Below are positions 51,659-64,000 of a stretch of DNA of 64,000 nucleotides, one piece after another. The notes under the pieces were generated by a model. The model had not been told where the DNA came from, ran no database searches, and worked only from the letters and a program-made list of their open reading frames with translations. The stretch comes from Megalobrama amblycephala (taxonomy: Eukaryota; Chordata; Actinopteri; Cypriniformes; Xenocyprididae). Both the position numbers and the translations under genes were made by a program. The DNA lies in the NCBI RefSeq assembly GCF_018812025.1, contig NC_063050.1, forward strand, positions 12,875,037-12,939,036. Direction: 5' to 3'. How positions within the stretch are numbered: the first letter of the stretch is position 1; each line of letters begins with the position of its first letter.

Positions 51659-54307
51659 CACATAACTTCTTTATGGTTGGACCAATTGTCGCCTTAAATA
51701 AAATCCCTCGACTTAACATGACAAATTCTTCTGTGGACATCGATCTCATTGGGATCACCAAGAACAGCAATGTAAATATGTGAAATGTTTCTGTAGGATT
51801 AAAAAACCTTAGAAAGATATTTCATACCATTGTCACTAATACACATTTGCTTATTTATATATTTTTTATTGTCGTTGTCTTAACATTGCATATAAGCTTC
51901 TGTTTCTGTCACACAGGATCAGCTGCTGTGGCTTTCATGAGCTTCAACACAATGGAGAATCTACTGAAGCCCGACTTCTTCAACACATCAAATGACACGA
52001 TTAAAACCATGATGTCCACTGTGATCTCAGCTACTCTTCCCAAAACCACCAACACTAAACTCACCAAACCAGTCAACTTCACCCTCAAACACATCAGAGT
52101 GAGAGACTGAAATGTGTTTCTGTCCAACCTGAGAACTGGTGAACATCTGAAAACATCTAATATTCAGTCTTGTAATATTTTCTGCATGTTCTTTCTTCTT
52201 TCTGCAGGAGTTCGACCCCAGCGGTTCTCTGTCCTGTGTGTACTGGAATATCAGCGAGTGGATTGTAGATGGTTGTTCTGTTTTAGAGACCAACAGCAGC
52301 TACACTGTGTGTTCCTGTGTTCATCTGTCGACATTCGCTCTCATCATGCAAACCAGCAGACCACCAGAGGTACGAGAACATTTATAGTGACCACTGAAGA
52401 ACAGCACAGATTTGGCACTCATGTACTCTGACATGTTTTCTCAGAGCGACTCACTGCTGGATCTGTTGAATTTGGTGTGTGTGATCGTGGGGCTGGTGTT
52501 CTTCAGTTTGGCCCTGTTGACCTTTGCCCTTTGTCAGTGGAGTCCTGGAGTGAATAATGTGGCTCGAATCAACATCTGCATCAGTCTTCTGCTGGCTCAC
52601 CTTCTGTTTCTGCTCACACAACAGTTCCTGAACCTCATACGCCCCCTGCAGGTGAGAATGATGAAGGAGCCATACAGCTCAGCACCAGAGGTGTATAGTC
52701 CAGGGGTCAGAGTAAAAGTCCTGCCATATATTTTATTCCACCCACTGAAGCCGTGTTAAAGTTAATAAGATAATTAAGTGGTTAATTGAGTGATGATTGA
52801 CCATTATTGAAGACACCTGATGATAACAAGCAGAATCACCAAAGGAGAAAATCACAATTTTAAGTCACCATCATAGAGATGAGTGTTTGCTTTAGTTGGG
52901 CTCTTGACCCTTGACTATTTAATATAAGATTTTTTTTTGGGCTGTTGTAACTGAGTTGTAACAGCCAGACAAGCAAAGCGAAAAGAAGACCAGGTGTTGT
53001 TGGTTATGTTTTCACATAATCATTATTTGACCAGAATCACTGAACTCATTTAGAGCCCAATCTCTGAGTTAGATTTACATTATTGATTACATCAGAACTG
53101 TGATTCTACAGCAGAAGATCAGTTTTTTCAACATAAACCGAAGGATTTCACAAAAGGTGTTCTGCTCAAAAAAAAAAAAAAAAAAAATTAATTTCGAGAC
53201 ACAGACATCAAGAATCAGTCTGTGAATCTCAACAGTGGTGAGAATAATAAAGCATGTTGCAGTGCATTCTGGGAGCCACCAATCAAAATTCATCCATGGC
53301 TCCCCTCATGCATTGTTGCATGAATAAATTATGAGCTTAACTGTCTTAGTAATTTCCTTTTTTGTCACTATTTTTAATTTTTTTTTATGTTTTTATGTGA
53401 CTTTTTAGTAGCTTGTTTTCTAATGTTCAGAGTTGATCTGTTGATCAGAATATGTTGCTTGTCGCCGTCATTTTTTATTTATAACAACTTTTATGATTTT
53501 TTTTTTTTTGGGTTATATTGAAGAAGCTGATCTTCTGCTGTAGAATCACAGTGCTGCTGTAATCAATAATGTAAATCTAACTCAGGTCAAATAATGATTA
53601 TGTGAAAACATAACCAACACCACCAGATTATCTTTTCTCTTTGTTTGTCTGGCTGTTGCAATTCAGTTACAACAGCCCAAACAAAATCTAATATTAAAAA
53701 GTCAAGGGTCAAGAGCCCAACTAAAGCAAACACTCATCTCCACGATGGTGGCATAAAAATTGTATTTTTCTCCTTTGGTGATTCTGCTTGTTATCATCAG
53801 GTGTTTTCAATAATGGTCAATCATCACTCAATTAATCACTTCATTATCTCATTAACTTTAACACTGCTTCAGTGGGTGGAATAAATAAAATGGCAGGACT
53901 TTTACTTTCTGACCCCTGGACTTTACACCTCTGCTCAGCACAGCCTCACTGAGAATCATCATAACCATCTCTATTGGTCTCCAGTATACCAGTGGATACC
54001 TGTGTGTGATTGGATATACGGTTGCTCTGGTTGTGGTGACTCTGTCTGTCGGGCTGCTTCCTGAAGGCTATGGCAGCGAACAGTGAGTTGGTGTTTAAAA
54101 TGAATTTGATTAGAAGGAAATAAATCAGCTTGGGGCTTTTGTGATATTTTTTCTATCTGTTAAAAGTACATTTTGTACACACTCTGTATAAACACATACA
54201 AGATTAAAAAGAATAAAATAAAAAGGTCAACACCAGAAATAGTATTTTTGACAAATTCATCCAGTTCTTATATTGTGTTTTCCTACAAATAGCTGCTGGA
54301 TAAAATG
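51659..54307 (+). pseudogene. broken tandem copy of the adhesion GPCR
   Basis: Matches exons 6-11 of the intact gene: 51659-51771, 51917-52098, 52208-52369 (GPS with CVHLSTFAL), 52445-52651 (TM1-TM2), 53985-54082, and a stub from 54293. Exons 1-5 and 12-14 are absent. The first exon is 113 bp where the intact one is 117, which throws the next exon out of frame. An hAT-like element interrupts the intron after the TM1-TM2 exon. The next exon is 98 bp instead of 233, an exact 45-codon loss that removes TM3 and its conserved cysteine. The last stub has lost one base, reads a stop after five codons and then runs into unrelated repeat. GPS and TM1-TM2 exons and the intron between them are almost identical to the intact gene, so the duplication or a conversion event is recent. 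Confidence 0.85.
52686..53933. mobile_element. foldback hAT-like element with perfect 8-bp duplication
   Basis: The ends are CAGAGGTGTATAGTCCAGG and CCTGGACTTTACACCTCTG, flanked by CTCAGCAC at 52678-52685 and 53934-53941. The two halves are long reverse complements around a short centre. It inserted in an intron of the GPCR pseudogene; the empty-site sequence is preserved in the intact gene near 41636. Confidence 0.9.
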
Positions 54308-54410
54308 AGGGTAACTATGGTTTGTTGCATGGCCATTCATTACCTACACATGTCGCTCATTAGCCCTGTGATTTCCTTGTGTACTTATACTCTGTGTTTT
54401 AGCTGCCTTG

Positions 54411-54665
54411 CAGAGGTGCAAAGTCCAGGGGTCAGAAAGTAAGTCCTGCCATATTTTTATTCCACCCACTGAAGCAGTGTTAAAGTTAATGAAATATTTA
54501 AGTAATTAATTGAGTGATGATTGACCATTATTGAAGACACCTGATGGTAACCAGCAGAATCACCAAAGGAGAAAATCACAATTTTTAAGTCACCATCATG
54601 GAGATGAGTGTTTGCTTTAGTTGAGCTCTTGACACTTGAAGTTTTAATAGTAGATTTTGTTTGTT
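54411..54665. mobile_element. left-end fragment of the CAGAGGTG hAT-like family
   Basis: It begins CAGAGGTGCAAAGTCCAGGG and follows the left arm of 52686-53933 to about AGTAGATTTTGTTTG, then changes to unrelated sequence. No right end is near, so it is truncated. Confidence 0.65.
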
Positions 54666-55913
54666 TTGATTTAAATTTCTCTTTCTTTCAGTGTTTGTTC
54701 ACAGCAGGTGTTTGAATGATTTAAAGAATGTTTCAGGAACATCATACTAACCTTTAAATAACATTCTACTAACATTAAGGAAACAGAACATATTCATGTT
54801 CTTGGAATGTTACAAATCAAGCCATCTTCTGCAACATATTTAATAAAAGTCTTAACTGTTACTATATCTGTGAAATAATCAGAGAATCTGATCACAAGGT
54901 CTATGCAAAATTTTTATTCACAACACGAGTCAATAATCAGAATTTGAGGGATGGATGAGACTTGAAATGTCCATCTTATTGAGGATGTTAAGAAGGAAAT
55001 GTTGGGATTGTCCATGACGGGTCAAGCTGAGAAGTAAACTAATGATCGATTACCAGCAGCTGCCAATGTGTGTTAAAACTGAAGTAAATACATAAATAAA
55101 AGCTGACAGGAGATTATGCATATGGCATTATGTGTAAAGTCTTTCCACCTCTGACACTGAGGGGTATTCATTTAACACTGGGGATTTTGCTGTGTGCCAA
55201 AAAAACTGGTTATTTGAGTTTTTTTATGCATACATTTGTATATGCATTTGAATTTGAGAAGGAAACAGTGGAATGTAAAACAGTGTTTTCTTACCAGGAT
55301 GATGGACTGATAACTTCTCAATATACATCTCAACACAACAAATGTTTTAGTTAAGTAGTCGGTAGTGTCGGATGAGGATCACTGTATATCAGCTTATATC
55401 AGGTAAAATCTGTTCATAATGATCTTCATCAGTCTCTTTAATCAAAAACATATTGATGTTACAGTTGTGTAGTTATAATTAATGCGTGTGTAATTTGGGC
55501 TTTGACCAGTTCAGGACTCTTACTGTAAGTCCTTCAACATTTTTTAAGGATGAAACTGTATGGATAAATGCAGAACACTTGTAGATTCCCTAAACCAATT
55601 CTCAGGTCTGATATTTATGGGAAACTTGTGTTTCTAAGATGTTTTATATATGAAAATTTATGGGGAAATACAAGAGCATAATTTGCTTTGATAATAACTG
55701 TTTAAAACTCTCCTCAATTTAAACTCTAATGCAAATTCATAAATGCTGTGGGATGTTTTTCACGTGTGTTTGAAACAGAGAAAAAAAAAAAGTTTTTTTA
55801 AAGTCATGTATCAATGCAATGGCTAATTTGTTTATTCTTTAACTGTAAAGGAAACTCGTCCTCTGAACTGGTTTGTGGATAAAGAGAAATAAACTGGACT
55901 GTCAAAACTGACA

Positions 55914-56518
55914 ATGGCTTCATTTCATAAAGGTGAGTATTCCTCTCATCTTTAAAGGTTTGGCTCTCATTGCCCCACAAACCTTGACATGAACTCCAAT
56001 ACAATCCAATACAATCCAATACATTTTCACTTGTTTTATTGATGAACAGATGAAATTTATGTAATTCACTCAATCATCGTATGCAACAAATGTGAATGGA
56101 AATTGTTTCTAAACAGTTTCTAAAGTGTTAAAAACATCCTGAATGTAATCTTCTTAAATTCTTAAAAAGTTTCTTGATGAGTGAATTATTTCAATTTCAT
56201 GTGCTCCTCACACAAAGCTGCTGTTTGACTTTAGAAGACGTGGAATATGACACTCAAATCATACTGTATAGACTACTGTAGTGCTGCAATGGGGCTTTTT
56301 GTCAGTTTGAACAGAAAAAGCTTAATATTTTCATTATGTGAAGAAAGATGGGTAAGGATAATAGCAAATTCTACACTCTCAAAAGGAATGTGTTAAAAAC
56401 AACACAACCTGTGTTATTTCTTAACACACCTGCATGTCTAGTTAAGGACAACACATTTTGTGTTACTCATCCAGTGTGTTATTCTTAACACACTAATGTG
56501 TCATAAATAACATGTTTG

Positions 56519-56566
<48 letters not shown>

Positions 56567-59500
56567 TTACACATGATCAACTTAAAATGACACAAAATGT
56601 GTTAAAATAGCATAACACAAAAATGTGTTATTAATTAACACATCCTTTTTGAGAGGAAAAGATTTTTTTCTGTATTCCGTGAAAGAAAGTCGTACTGGTT
56701 TGAAACGACACGATGTCTGAATTTTCATGTTTGGGTGAACTGTTATTTTAAGTACAAGCTTGTATTTATATGTCTTTATCTGACCAATGTTCTTTGTAAG
56801 TTGTTGATTAAGTTGTATTTATTTTTTAGATGTCTTAAGACTTATCTTGGCCTTTTCAACTCTCACACCGTTGACGACCGCAATTGGTAATGTACTCTGC
56901 TGTTGACTAATGTTTTGTATGGATTCATGACTGTAGCTTTAGAAGTCTGATGCTGTGGCTGCTTCATAATGGGAATATAATCATTGTGCAGTGGCTTAAT
57001 TCACTGATCTTGTAACTGAATTTAATAAAAGCAGTATCTTACAAAATTTGTTTTATTTGATTTACCTAAAGATCCAACACAGTTTTAGTCAGAAAATCTG
57101 AATGAGAATTAAAACAGATTGTACACTACTTTAACGATTCATCACTCGAATTGGGATCCATTTGCATGCTTTAATGGTAAAAAATAGTCGTACAGGCAAG
57201 GGTCGAACAGGAGCAGACAGGTGTAATACAGGCAGGCAGAATCGTGGTCAAGGAACAGGCAGATAGGTCGGGACAGGCAGATATCACTCACAGAACGTAG
57301 AAACAATCGGGGGTCAATAGACAGGCAGCTCAGGATCAGTAACGGGATACAGCAAGGTCAGTAACAGGTAATCAAACAGTAGAAAATGCTCAGAAATGTT
57401 CACCGTGGCAAAACAAGACTTCACAATCAGAGAACGTATGACAGAGTCTTTTATAGTCCGTGTGATATGAATCAGCTGGAGCGGGAATCAGTCAAGAGAA
57501 AGGGCTTCTGGGAGATGTAGTGTGTAGTGTATGTGTGTGTGTCAGAAGTGGACATTCCAGGGGTCAGAAAGTAAAAGTCCTGCCATATTTTTATTCCACC
57601 CACTGAAGCATTAATGAGATAAATAAGTGATTAATTAAGTGATGATTGAGTATTATTGAAGACACCTGATGATAACAAGCAGAATCACCAAAGAAGAAAA
57701 TCACAATTTTTAAGTTACCATCATCGAGGTCAGGGTTTGTTTTAGTTGAGCTCTTGATCCTTGACTGTTTAAGATTAGATTTTGTTTGGGCAATTTTAAC
57801 TGCATTAAAACCAAACAGACAAGCAAAGTTAAAAGATGGTCAGGTGGTGTTGGTTATGTTTTTACATAAACATTATTTGATCTGAATCACTGAACTCATT
57901 TAGAGCTCAATCTCTGAGTTAGATTTACATTATTGATTACAGCCGCACTGTGATTCTACAGCACAAGATCAGCTTTTACAATACAATTTTTTTTTAGAGT
58001 TCTGATTTAAAAGAAAAAAGCAGAGCTCATTTAAACACACAGACATCAAGAATCATCCTGTGAATCTCAACAGTGGTGGCCATCATAAAGCATGTTGCAG
58101 TGCATTCTGGGAGCCACCAATCAAAATTCATCCATGGCTCCCATCATGCATTGCTGTATGAATAAATTATGAGCTAAATTGTCTTAGTAATTTCATTTAT
58201 TCTCACTATTAAAATTTTGCTGTTTTTCTGTGACTTTTTAGTAGCTTGTTTTCTAATGTTCAGAGTTGATCTGTTGATCAGAATATGTTGCTTGTCACCG
58301 TTGTTGAGATTCACAGGCTGATACTTGATGTCTGTGTGTGCCTAAAAGATTTTTTTTTTTTTTTTTTTTCGTGATAAGGACAACTTTTAAAAAAAAAAAA
58401 AAAATTCTGTATTGTATAAGCTGATCTTCTGCAGAATCACAGTGCTGCTGTAATCAATAATGTAAATCTAACTCAGAGATTGGGCTGTAAATGAGTTCAG
58501 TGATTCAGATCAAATAATGATTTTGAGAAAACATAACCAACAACACCTGATCATCTTTTAACTTTGCTTGTCTGGTTGGTTTTAATGCAGTTAAAACTGC
58601 CCAAACAAAATCTAACACTAAAAAGGCAAGTGTCAAGAGCTCAACTAAAACAAACCCTGACCTCGATGATGGTAACTTAAAAATTGTGATTTTCTCCTTT
58701 GGTGATTCTGCTTGTTATCATCAGGTGTCTTCAATAATGCTCAATCATCACTCAATTTATCACTTAATTATCTCATTAATGCTTCAGTGGATGAGATAAA
58801 AATATGGCAGGACTTTTACTTTCTGACCCCTGGAATGTCCACCTCTGGTGTGTGTCAGTATTCTGGTGACGGCTCCCTCCGATGGCCAGAGGAGGGAATC
58901 ACGGAGCTCGTCTCTGTGACAACTACACACAAAAAAACAACAGTGAAAACAACTGTGATTTCCTCACAAACATACATAAAGAATCAGCCTATGAATCTCA
59001 ACAATGGTGACATGCTTTTTGATTCTTGATGTCTGTGTGTGAGGAAGTTTTGCTGGAGTTTTAAAGTGTTTAGTGTTCAATGTGTTTTAAAACTCATTCA
59101 TCTTTTCTGATTAAAACAGTTTTATCATTGTATTTCTAGAAGAGAGCCAACACAAACTTAACATTTTATTCATATAAAGCTCAATCAATAGATCAGTGAA
59201 TTAAGCCACTACATGATGCTTAAATTCTTATCATAAAGCAGCTGATCACAATTCCTCGTGTCATTATTGCATAACAAAGAACTACAACAGCCGCAGAAAA
59301 ACTAACACTAAAAAAGTCAAGAGTTAAACTGACTAACTAAAGCAAAGACTGACCTCGATCACGGTGACATCAAACAATATTATTTTCAACAAATCATCAA
59401 CATCTAAACCTCTGGTAATTCTCAATAACAACTTTTGTAGATGTTTGTCAGAAATAAAGTCAGTCTGGTTAGTAATAAGTGAAGCTGGTAATGCTGTTTG

Positions 59501-61410
59501 TGGAGTTGTTTGATCAGATCTTCAGAGATTTAATGTCTTTTATCTTCAGTTGATTTAATCTAAGGCTGTGGCTGAAGTCGTAGTTGACCATGTGCTAAAC
59601 ATGGGTGTGCTGGTTGGGAGGCGTCCGGCCAGTGGGACCGTGACAGTTATCAAACATCTCCACAAACAGCATTACCAGTTTCACTTATTACTAACCAGAC
59701 TGACTTTATTTCTGACATACATCTACAAAAGTTGTTATTGAAAATTACCAGAGGTTTAGATGTTGATGATTTGTTAAAAATAATAGTTTTGTTTGATGTC
59801 ACCATTATTGAGGTCAGTCTTTGCTTTAGTTGGCCACTTTTACTCTTGACTTTTTCTGTGGATGTTGTAGTTGTTTGTTATGCAATAATGACAAGAGAAA
59901 ATTATATCTACTTTATGATAAGAACATAATCAATCATGTTGTGGCTTAATTCACTGATCTAATGACTGAGCTTTATATGAATAAAATGTTAAATTTGTGT
60001 TGAATCTCTTCTAGAAATACAATGATAAAACGGTTTTAATCAGAAAATCTGAATGAGTATTAAAACACATTGTACACTAAACTCCTCGGGCAAAACTTCC
60101 TCACACACATACATTTAAAATAAGCGTATGAATCTCAACAACAGTGACATGCTTCATGCCACAATGCATTCTGGGTGTATCATGCCAAACTCATCTGTAG
60201 CCCACAGAATGCATTGCAGCATTAAGCATGTCAACATTGTTGAGATTCATAGGCTGATTCTTGATGTATGTTTGTGGGTAAATCTCACCGTAGTTTAAAG
60301 TGTTTAGTGCACAATCTGTTTTAAAACTCATTCAGGTTTTCTGATTAGCACTCTGTTGGATCTTTACACATTACTATAATTCACCCTTCTTCTGTAAAGA
60401 TTTACATTTATTGTATTAGCAACAAACTCTGATCTAGCACAAAACCTCAAGACTGTATCATACTTCACACCTTTTGATAACACACTAAATAGATACAGTT
60501 ACAAACATTTTGGATTTTATGTCAATTATGTGATTTAGGTAATGTAAGTGTATTTTCTAATGTGGCATCTGTAGCCTGTGTAATTATTTCAGCAACAAGG
60601 GTGATTTGAAACATGTATCTTGCATTGTTTGCTATTGAATTAACTGATTGTTAAAAGTATTAAACTGAAAGAAGATCATACTGTTGTTTCAGAGATTAAA
60701 TCAAAATTTCCCATTACATATCACAATGATCTTGTGTTTTGAAATGATTATATAGAATGCAAATTTGTACAACTAAAATGAAAGCATGAGATCAGGTTTT
60801 GAAAGAAGGACCAGCACCATTACAAGTGTGATCAGTTTGGAGTTTTGTACTAAGAGTTTTGAAAGTATACACCATACTTGTGAAAATAGTACCAAAGCAA
60901 AAAACAAAACAAACAAAAAAAAAACGACTCCTGGATACATTTTATTAATAAAACACATTAACAGTTTATTAATAATATTAATAATACACATAACATTTCT
61001 AGAAACATGTTAATTTCTTGAAATATGTTCATTAACAGCTAATCTCTCTGACCCCTGCTACAACTACACTGTGCTGGACAATCCATGGAGATCCATCAGT
61101 AATACAGATACCTCCAAGTGTGACCAGTCTGTCTCCTGGAGCGGCTGGTATCGGCTCTTCTTTAATGGCCTGAGTGCTGATATGTTAGACACGTGTATTG
61201 GTCAGCGTCACTGTGGCACTCAAGTCCCACTGTGGATGAGTGGTGGTCACCCAAAAGTTGAGAATGGAGTCGTCACTCGAGCTATGTGTGGTTCAGCTTT
61301 TGACTGCTGTGGTAACCCGTCAAATCCCATTAGAGTCAAAGCCTGCCCAAGCAATTATTATGTCTATGAGCTGGTTAGACCATCTTTCTGCAATTCAGGA
61401 TACTGTGCAG
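55914..61410 (+). CDS. D8C-domain (uromodulin/GP2-type) protein, 5' part; continues beyond window
   Basis: Three exons with phase-1 joins: 55914-55932, 56830-56886 and 61039-61410. The first two build a signal peptide (MASFHKDVLRLILAFSTL...). The third is a symmetric phase 1-1 exon of 372 bp encoding one D8C domain with DPCYNYTVLDNPWRS, a WSGWYRLF core, a CGTQVPLW block, a CC pair (AFDCCG) and a final YCAG end. D8C is the eight-cysteine domain of uromodulin, GP2 and related secreted or membrane proteins; it can bind microbes in GP2. The donor is GTAATT and no later exon was found before 64000. Its position after two GPCR copies on the same strand suggests it may be the ectodomain start of a third adhesion receptor, but a secreted ZP-type protein is equally possible. 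The start choice rests on the joined signal peptide. Confidence 0.72.
56371..56661. repeat. MITE with a CT-repeat loop
   Basis: The left end ACACTCTCAAAAGGAATGTG is mirrored by TAACACATCCTTTTTGAGAGG. Interior repeats of AACACA/TGTGTT surround a (CT)n run at about 56523-56562. It resembles the outer element at 26831-28763. Confidence 0.65.
57543..58847. mobile_element. foldback hAT-like element with 8-bp duplication
   Basis: The ends are CAGAAGTGGACATTCCAGG and CCTGGAATGTCCACCTCTG, flanked by GTGTGTGT on both sides (57535-57542 and 58848-58855). It has the same internal palindrome as 52686-53933. It lies in intron 2 of the D8C gene. Confidence 0.85.
58905..60330. repeat. foldback repeat related to the hAT-like family
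   Basis: The arm AACTCATTCATCTTTTCTGATT (near 59090) and the CTAGAAATACAATGATAAAAC block (60012-60032) pair across the element. Left-arm and right-arm copies of AATCTCAACAA.GGTGACATGC and AACATCAAG-type motifs recur. Boundaries are approximate. Confidence 0.5.
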
Positions 61411-62385
61411 GTAATTATAATTACATGAGCTTTTTACATACTGTATTGTCATTTCACAAATGTTTTTATTTCTGCTCATTAAACACTATTACTTGTCACT
61501 ATTACTATTATTTCTTTGCACAAACAGACATCAAGAATCAGCCTGTGCATCTCAACGACGGTGACAAGCAACATATTCTGATCAACAGATCAACTCTGAA
61601 CATTAAAAAACAAGCTACTAAAAAGTCACATAAAAATTGCAAATAAATAAATAAATAAAGAGAATAAAGAAAATTACTAAAACAGTTAAGCTCTTAATTT
61701 ATTCATGCAGCAATGCATGATGGGAGCCATGGATGAATTTTGATTGGTGGCACCCAGAATGCACTGCAACATGCTTTATTATTCTCACCACTGTTGAGAT
61801 TCACAGGCTGATTCTTGGTGTCTGTGTCTCTAAATGAAAGATTTTTTTAAATAACAACTTTTGAGAAAATATATTGAATGGTGTGTTTGTGGATTATATT
61901 GATAAAGCTGATCTTCTGCTGTAGAATCACAGTAGTGATGGGAAGTTCGGATCATTTTACTGACTCGGACTTTTGAGTTTCGTTCAACAAAATGAACGAA
62001 TCTTTTTTCGAGTCATTTCGTTCATTTAGTTTAGTGATGGGATTTATGGCTCTTTGAGGGGATCCGGATCTTCGCGATCCGTTCCTTTCAAAGAGCCGTT
62101 CAAAAGAACGGCTCTTTTGGCTCTTTTTAAATATTTAGTCAGTTTTAAGAAGCCAGCTTGGGGGCATCTCAGTTTATCCTGGAAATAATCACTGGGAGGA
62201 ATGATGAGGTGAGATTTGTAGTCAAATAATTAAAACTCGGATATCACACACCAATATCTGAGTTTGAATTATTCTGAAATATTGATTATTACCTCATTTG
62301 TCATGTGTGGACTATATTCCATAGGGTTGCACAAATCCCTCTGCTTAGACAGTGACATCACTATTTTGGATTTACCTTTAGTACA

Positions 62386-62420
<35 letters not shown>

Positions 62421-64000
62421 GCTACGTTGACTTATGTTATTCATACAATATCTACTCACAAATAAACATCAAAAACAAAGCCGGCTGCAATGAATTTCTG
62501 TGCAAAACAGCTTTTACTACAAACACTTCCACACAAGAACATTGTTATCACACAAGAACATTTTGATAGAAAACAAAAAATATTTAAAGTAGATAAAATT
62601 AGAATAAATAAAAATTTTCCACTGGAGTACTCACGTGAAGGATGCGTGCACAACTAATAACTAATATCATCACGCTATAAAGGGTTGGCCTGCGCTGGGT
62701 GCGCCCCTCCCCCTATAACTGTTCTGTCTCGCGGAGGAGCTCATTTGTGTGCATCTGTGTAAAACACGCATAGGAAAAAAGAACGACAGAAAGAACGGCT
62801 CCCCTCCAGCCGCGACTCGGCTCCCATCGTTCATGTTTATGAGCCGTTCAAAAGAATCGGTTCGTTCGCGAACGTCACAACTCTAATTTAGTTCATTTTA
62901 GCAAAATGTAATTAAAATGTTACGTGTTACTTCCCCAACACATCTACTACTTATGCAAACGTTGATCCCACTACAAACAATACAAAACTACAATGCTATA
63001 AGATTCAGAAATGATTAATTCATTACCTGGGTCTTCAGTTTATGACAAGCTGATTAAGCTCACCTCACCTCTTGTCTGACAAGTCTTCGGGTTTAAGTCA
63101 TTCCTTAATGACGTGACAGGCAGTCCCATGCTAAACCAATGCAGTCTGAGCCGGTAAGAGAATTGATTAGTTCATTTCATGAGTCTTTCGGGTTTTTGAG
63201 TCGTTCCTTAAACACGTGACAGACCCATACACTACGCCAATGCATTCTGAGCCGGAAAGAGAATTGATTAGTTCTCTTCATGAGTCTTTCGGGTTTTTGA
63301 GTCGTTCCTTAAACACGTGACAGACCCATACACTACGCCAATGCATTCTGAGCCGGAAAGAGAATTGATTAGTTCATTTCATGAGTCTTTCGGGTTTTTG
63401 AGTCGTTCCTTAAACACGTGACAGACCCATACACTACGCCAATGCATTCTGAGCCGGAAAGAGAATTGATTAGTTCTCTTCATGAGTCTTTCGGGTTTTG
63501 AGTCGTTCCTTAATCACGTGACAGACCCATACGCTATTTCTGACATTTCTGTCACTGTTTTTGTTACTGTTTCTTGAGGATCTGTGGTGTGTTATTATAA
63601 ATAAATAAAGCCCTGTTATAAATAAAATATTGATTAATTTATCTTTTTGACTGTCTATCTGTAAATAAACACTAGGCTATATAATAATATAATAATCCAA
63701 GCCTACAATACAAAGTATTTATAGCCTAGTTTGTTCATTTTTACTCCAATTTTGAGTTTGCTGTTATAATAATTGCTTTTCCTAGGCAGACTTGACATAT
63801 TGGTCTAATATAAGAAGATTGCTCAAAAAGGACATAATGACATAAATTAAAAGCAAATAACATTTTGAATTTGAATTATTAATGTTAGTTTAAAACATCA
63901 AGGTTATGATAACTTCAGCTTTAACAGTTGTAACACAAACTCAAACAAAACTGGAGAGTTAACGTTATTTACTAATAAATATAATGTGCTTGGGTCACAC
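61411..64000. other. region after the last D8C exon; no further exon found
   Basis: It contains a CAGAGGTG-family arm fragment (about 61528-61935), GTGATGGGAAGTTCG and GTGATGGGATTTATGGC repeat ends (from 61934 and 62034) with the matching AGAGCCGTTC motifs up to about 62885, and the 101-bp tandem array. The remaining 3' exons of the D8C gene must lie beyond 64000. Confidence 0.5.
63061..63530. repeat. 101-bp tandem array
   Basis: AATTGATTAG starts at 63161, 63262, 63363 and 63464, an exact 101-bp period. Each unit also contains GAGTCTTTCGGGTTTTTGAG and ACACGTGACAGACCCATAC. A diverged partial unit precedes the first. About 4.7 copies. Confidence 0.9.

Noticed and set aside
63061..63530. Possible CRISPR-like array
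   Set aside because: Units are contiguous 101-bp tandem copies without distinct spacers, and the genome is vertebrate.

Overview
The window looks like nuclear DNA of a teleost fish, most likely a cyprinid (carp/zebrafish relatives). It has spliced vertebrate immune-receptor genes with canonical GT-AG introns, mostly in phase 1. The spacer and intron DNA is dense with DNA-transposon and foldback repeats of kinds common in cyprinid genomes: 8-bp-duplication hAT-like elements, TTAA-ended inverted-repeat elements and long palindromes. The species is inferred, not proven.

Left third (1-24889, minus strand): four tandem type-I membrane receptors with one CD300/CMRF35-like (pIgR-like) V-set immunoglobulin domain each. 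I call them genes A (<1-4051, runs off the left edge), B (6247-9842), C (12955-16464) and D (16886-24889). Each follows the plan signal exon, Ig exon, Thr/Ser/Pro stalk exon(s), transmembrane exon, short cytoplasmic exon, last tail exon. The Ig exons are very alike; the tails are not. D has a long tail with two ITIMs, an ITSM and a YEEI site. C has YEN motifs. B has no signalling tyrosine and carries a one-base shift in its signal exon. A's last exon lies outside the window.

Middle (26437-43233, plus strand): a complete 14-exon adhesion GPCR (635 codons) resembling the ADGRE/EMR/CD97 group. It has a cysteine-rich N-terminal exon in place of EGF repeats, a GAIN domain with a complete GPS, and seven membrane segments. 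It is head-to-head with gene D across about 1.5 kb. Its introns 1, 4 and 5 hold nested transposons.

Right third (43234-64000): a 3.5-kb inverted-repeat element carrying a THAP-type zinc-finger fragment; a broken tandem copy of the adhesion GPCR (51659-54307) with no N-terminus, a shifted exon, an hAT insertion and a 45-codon deletion that removes TM3; and the first three exons of another plus-strand gene (55914-61410) encoding a signal peptide and a D8C (uromodulin/GP2-type) domain. That gene continues past the right edge and may be a third receptor of the cluster. The rest is repeats, ending in a 101-bp tandem array.

Together the genes suggest a leukocyte surface-receptor neighbourhood that expands by tandem duplication: paired-type Ig receptors with opposite tails next to adhesion GPCRs whose ectodomains are swapped by phase-1 exons. 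All exon joins were read by eye from splice sites and frame, without transcript support.
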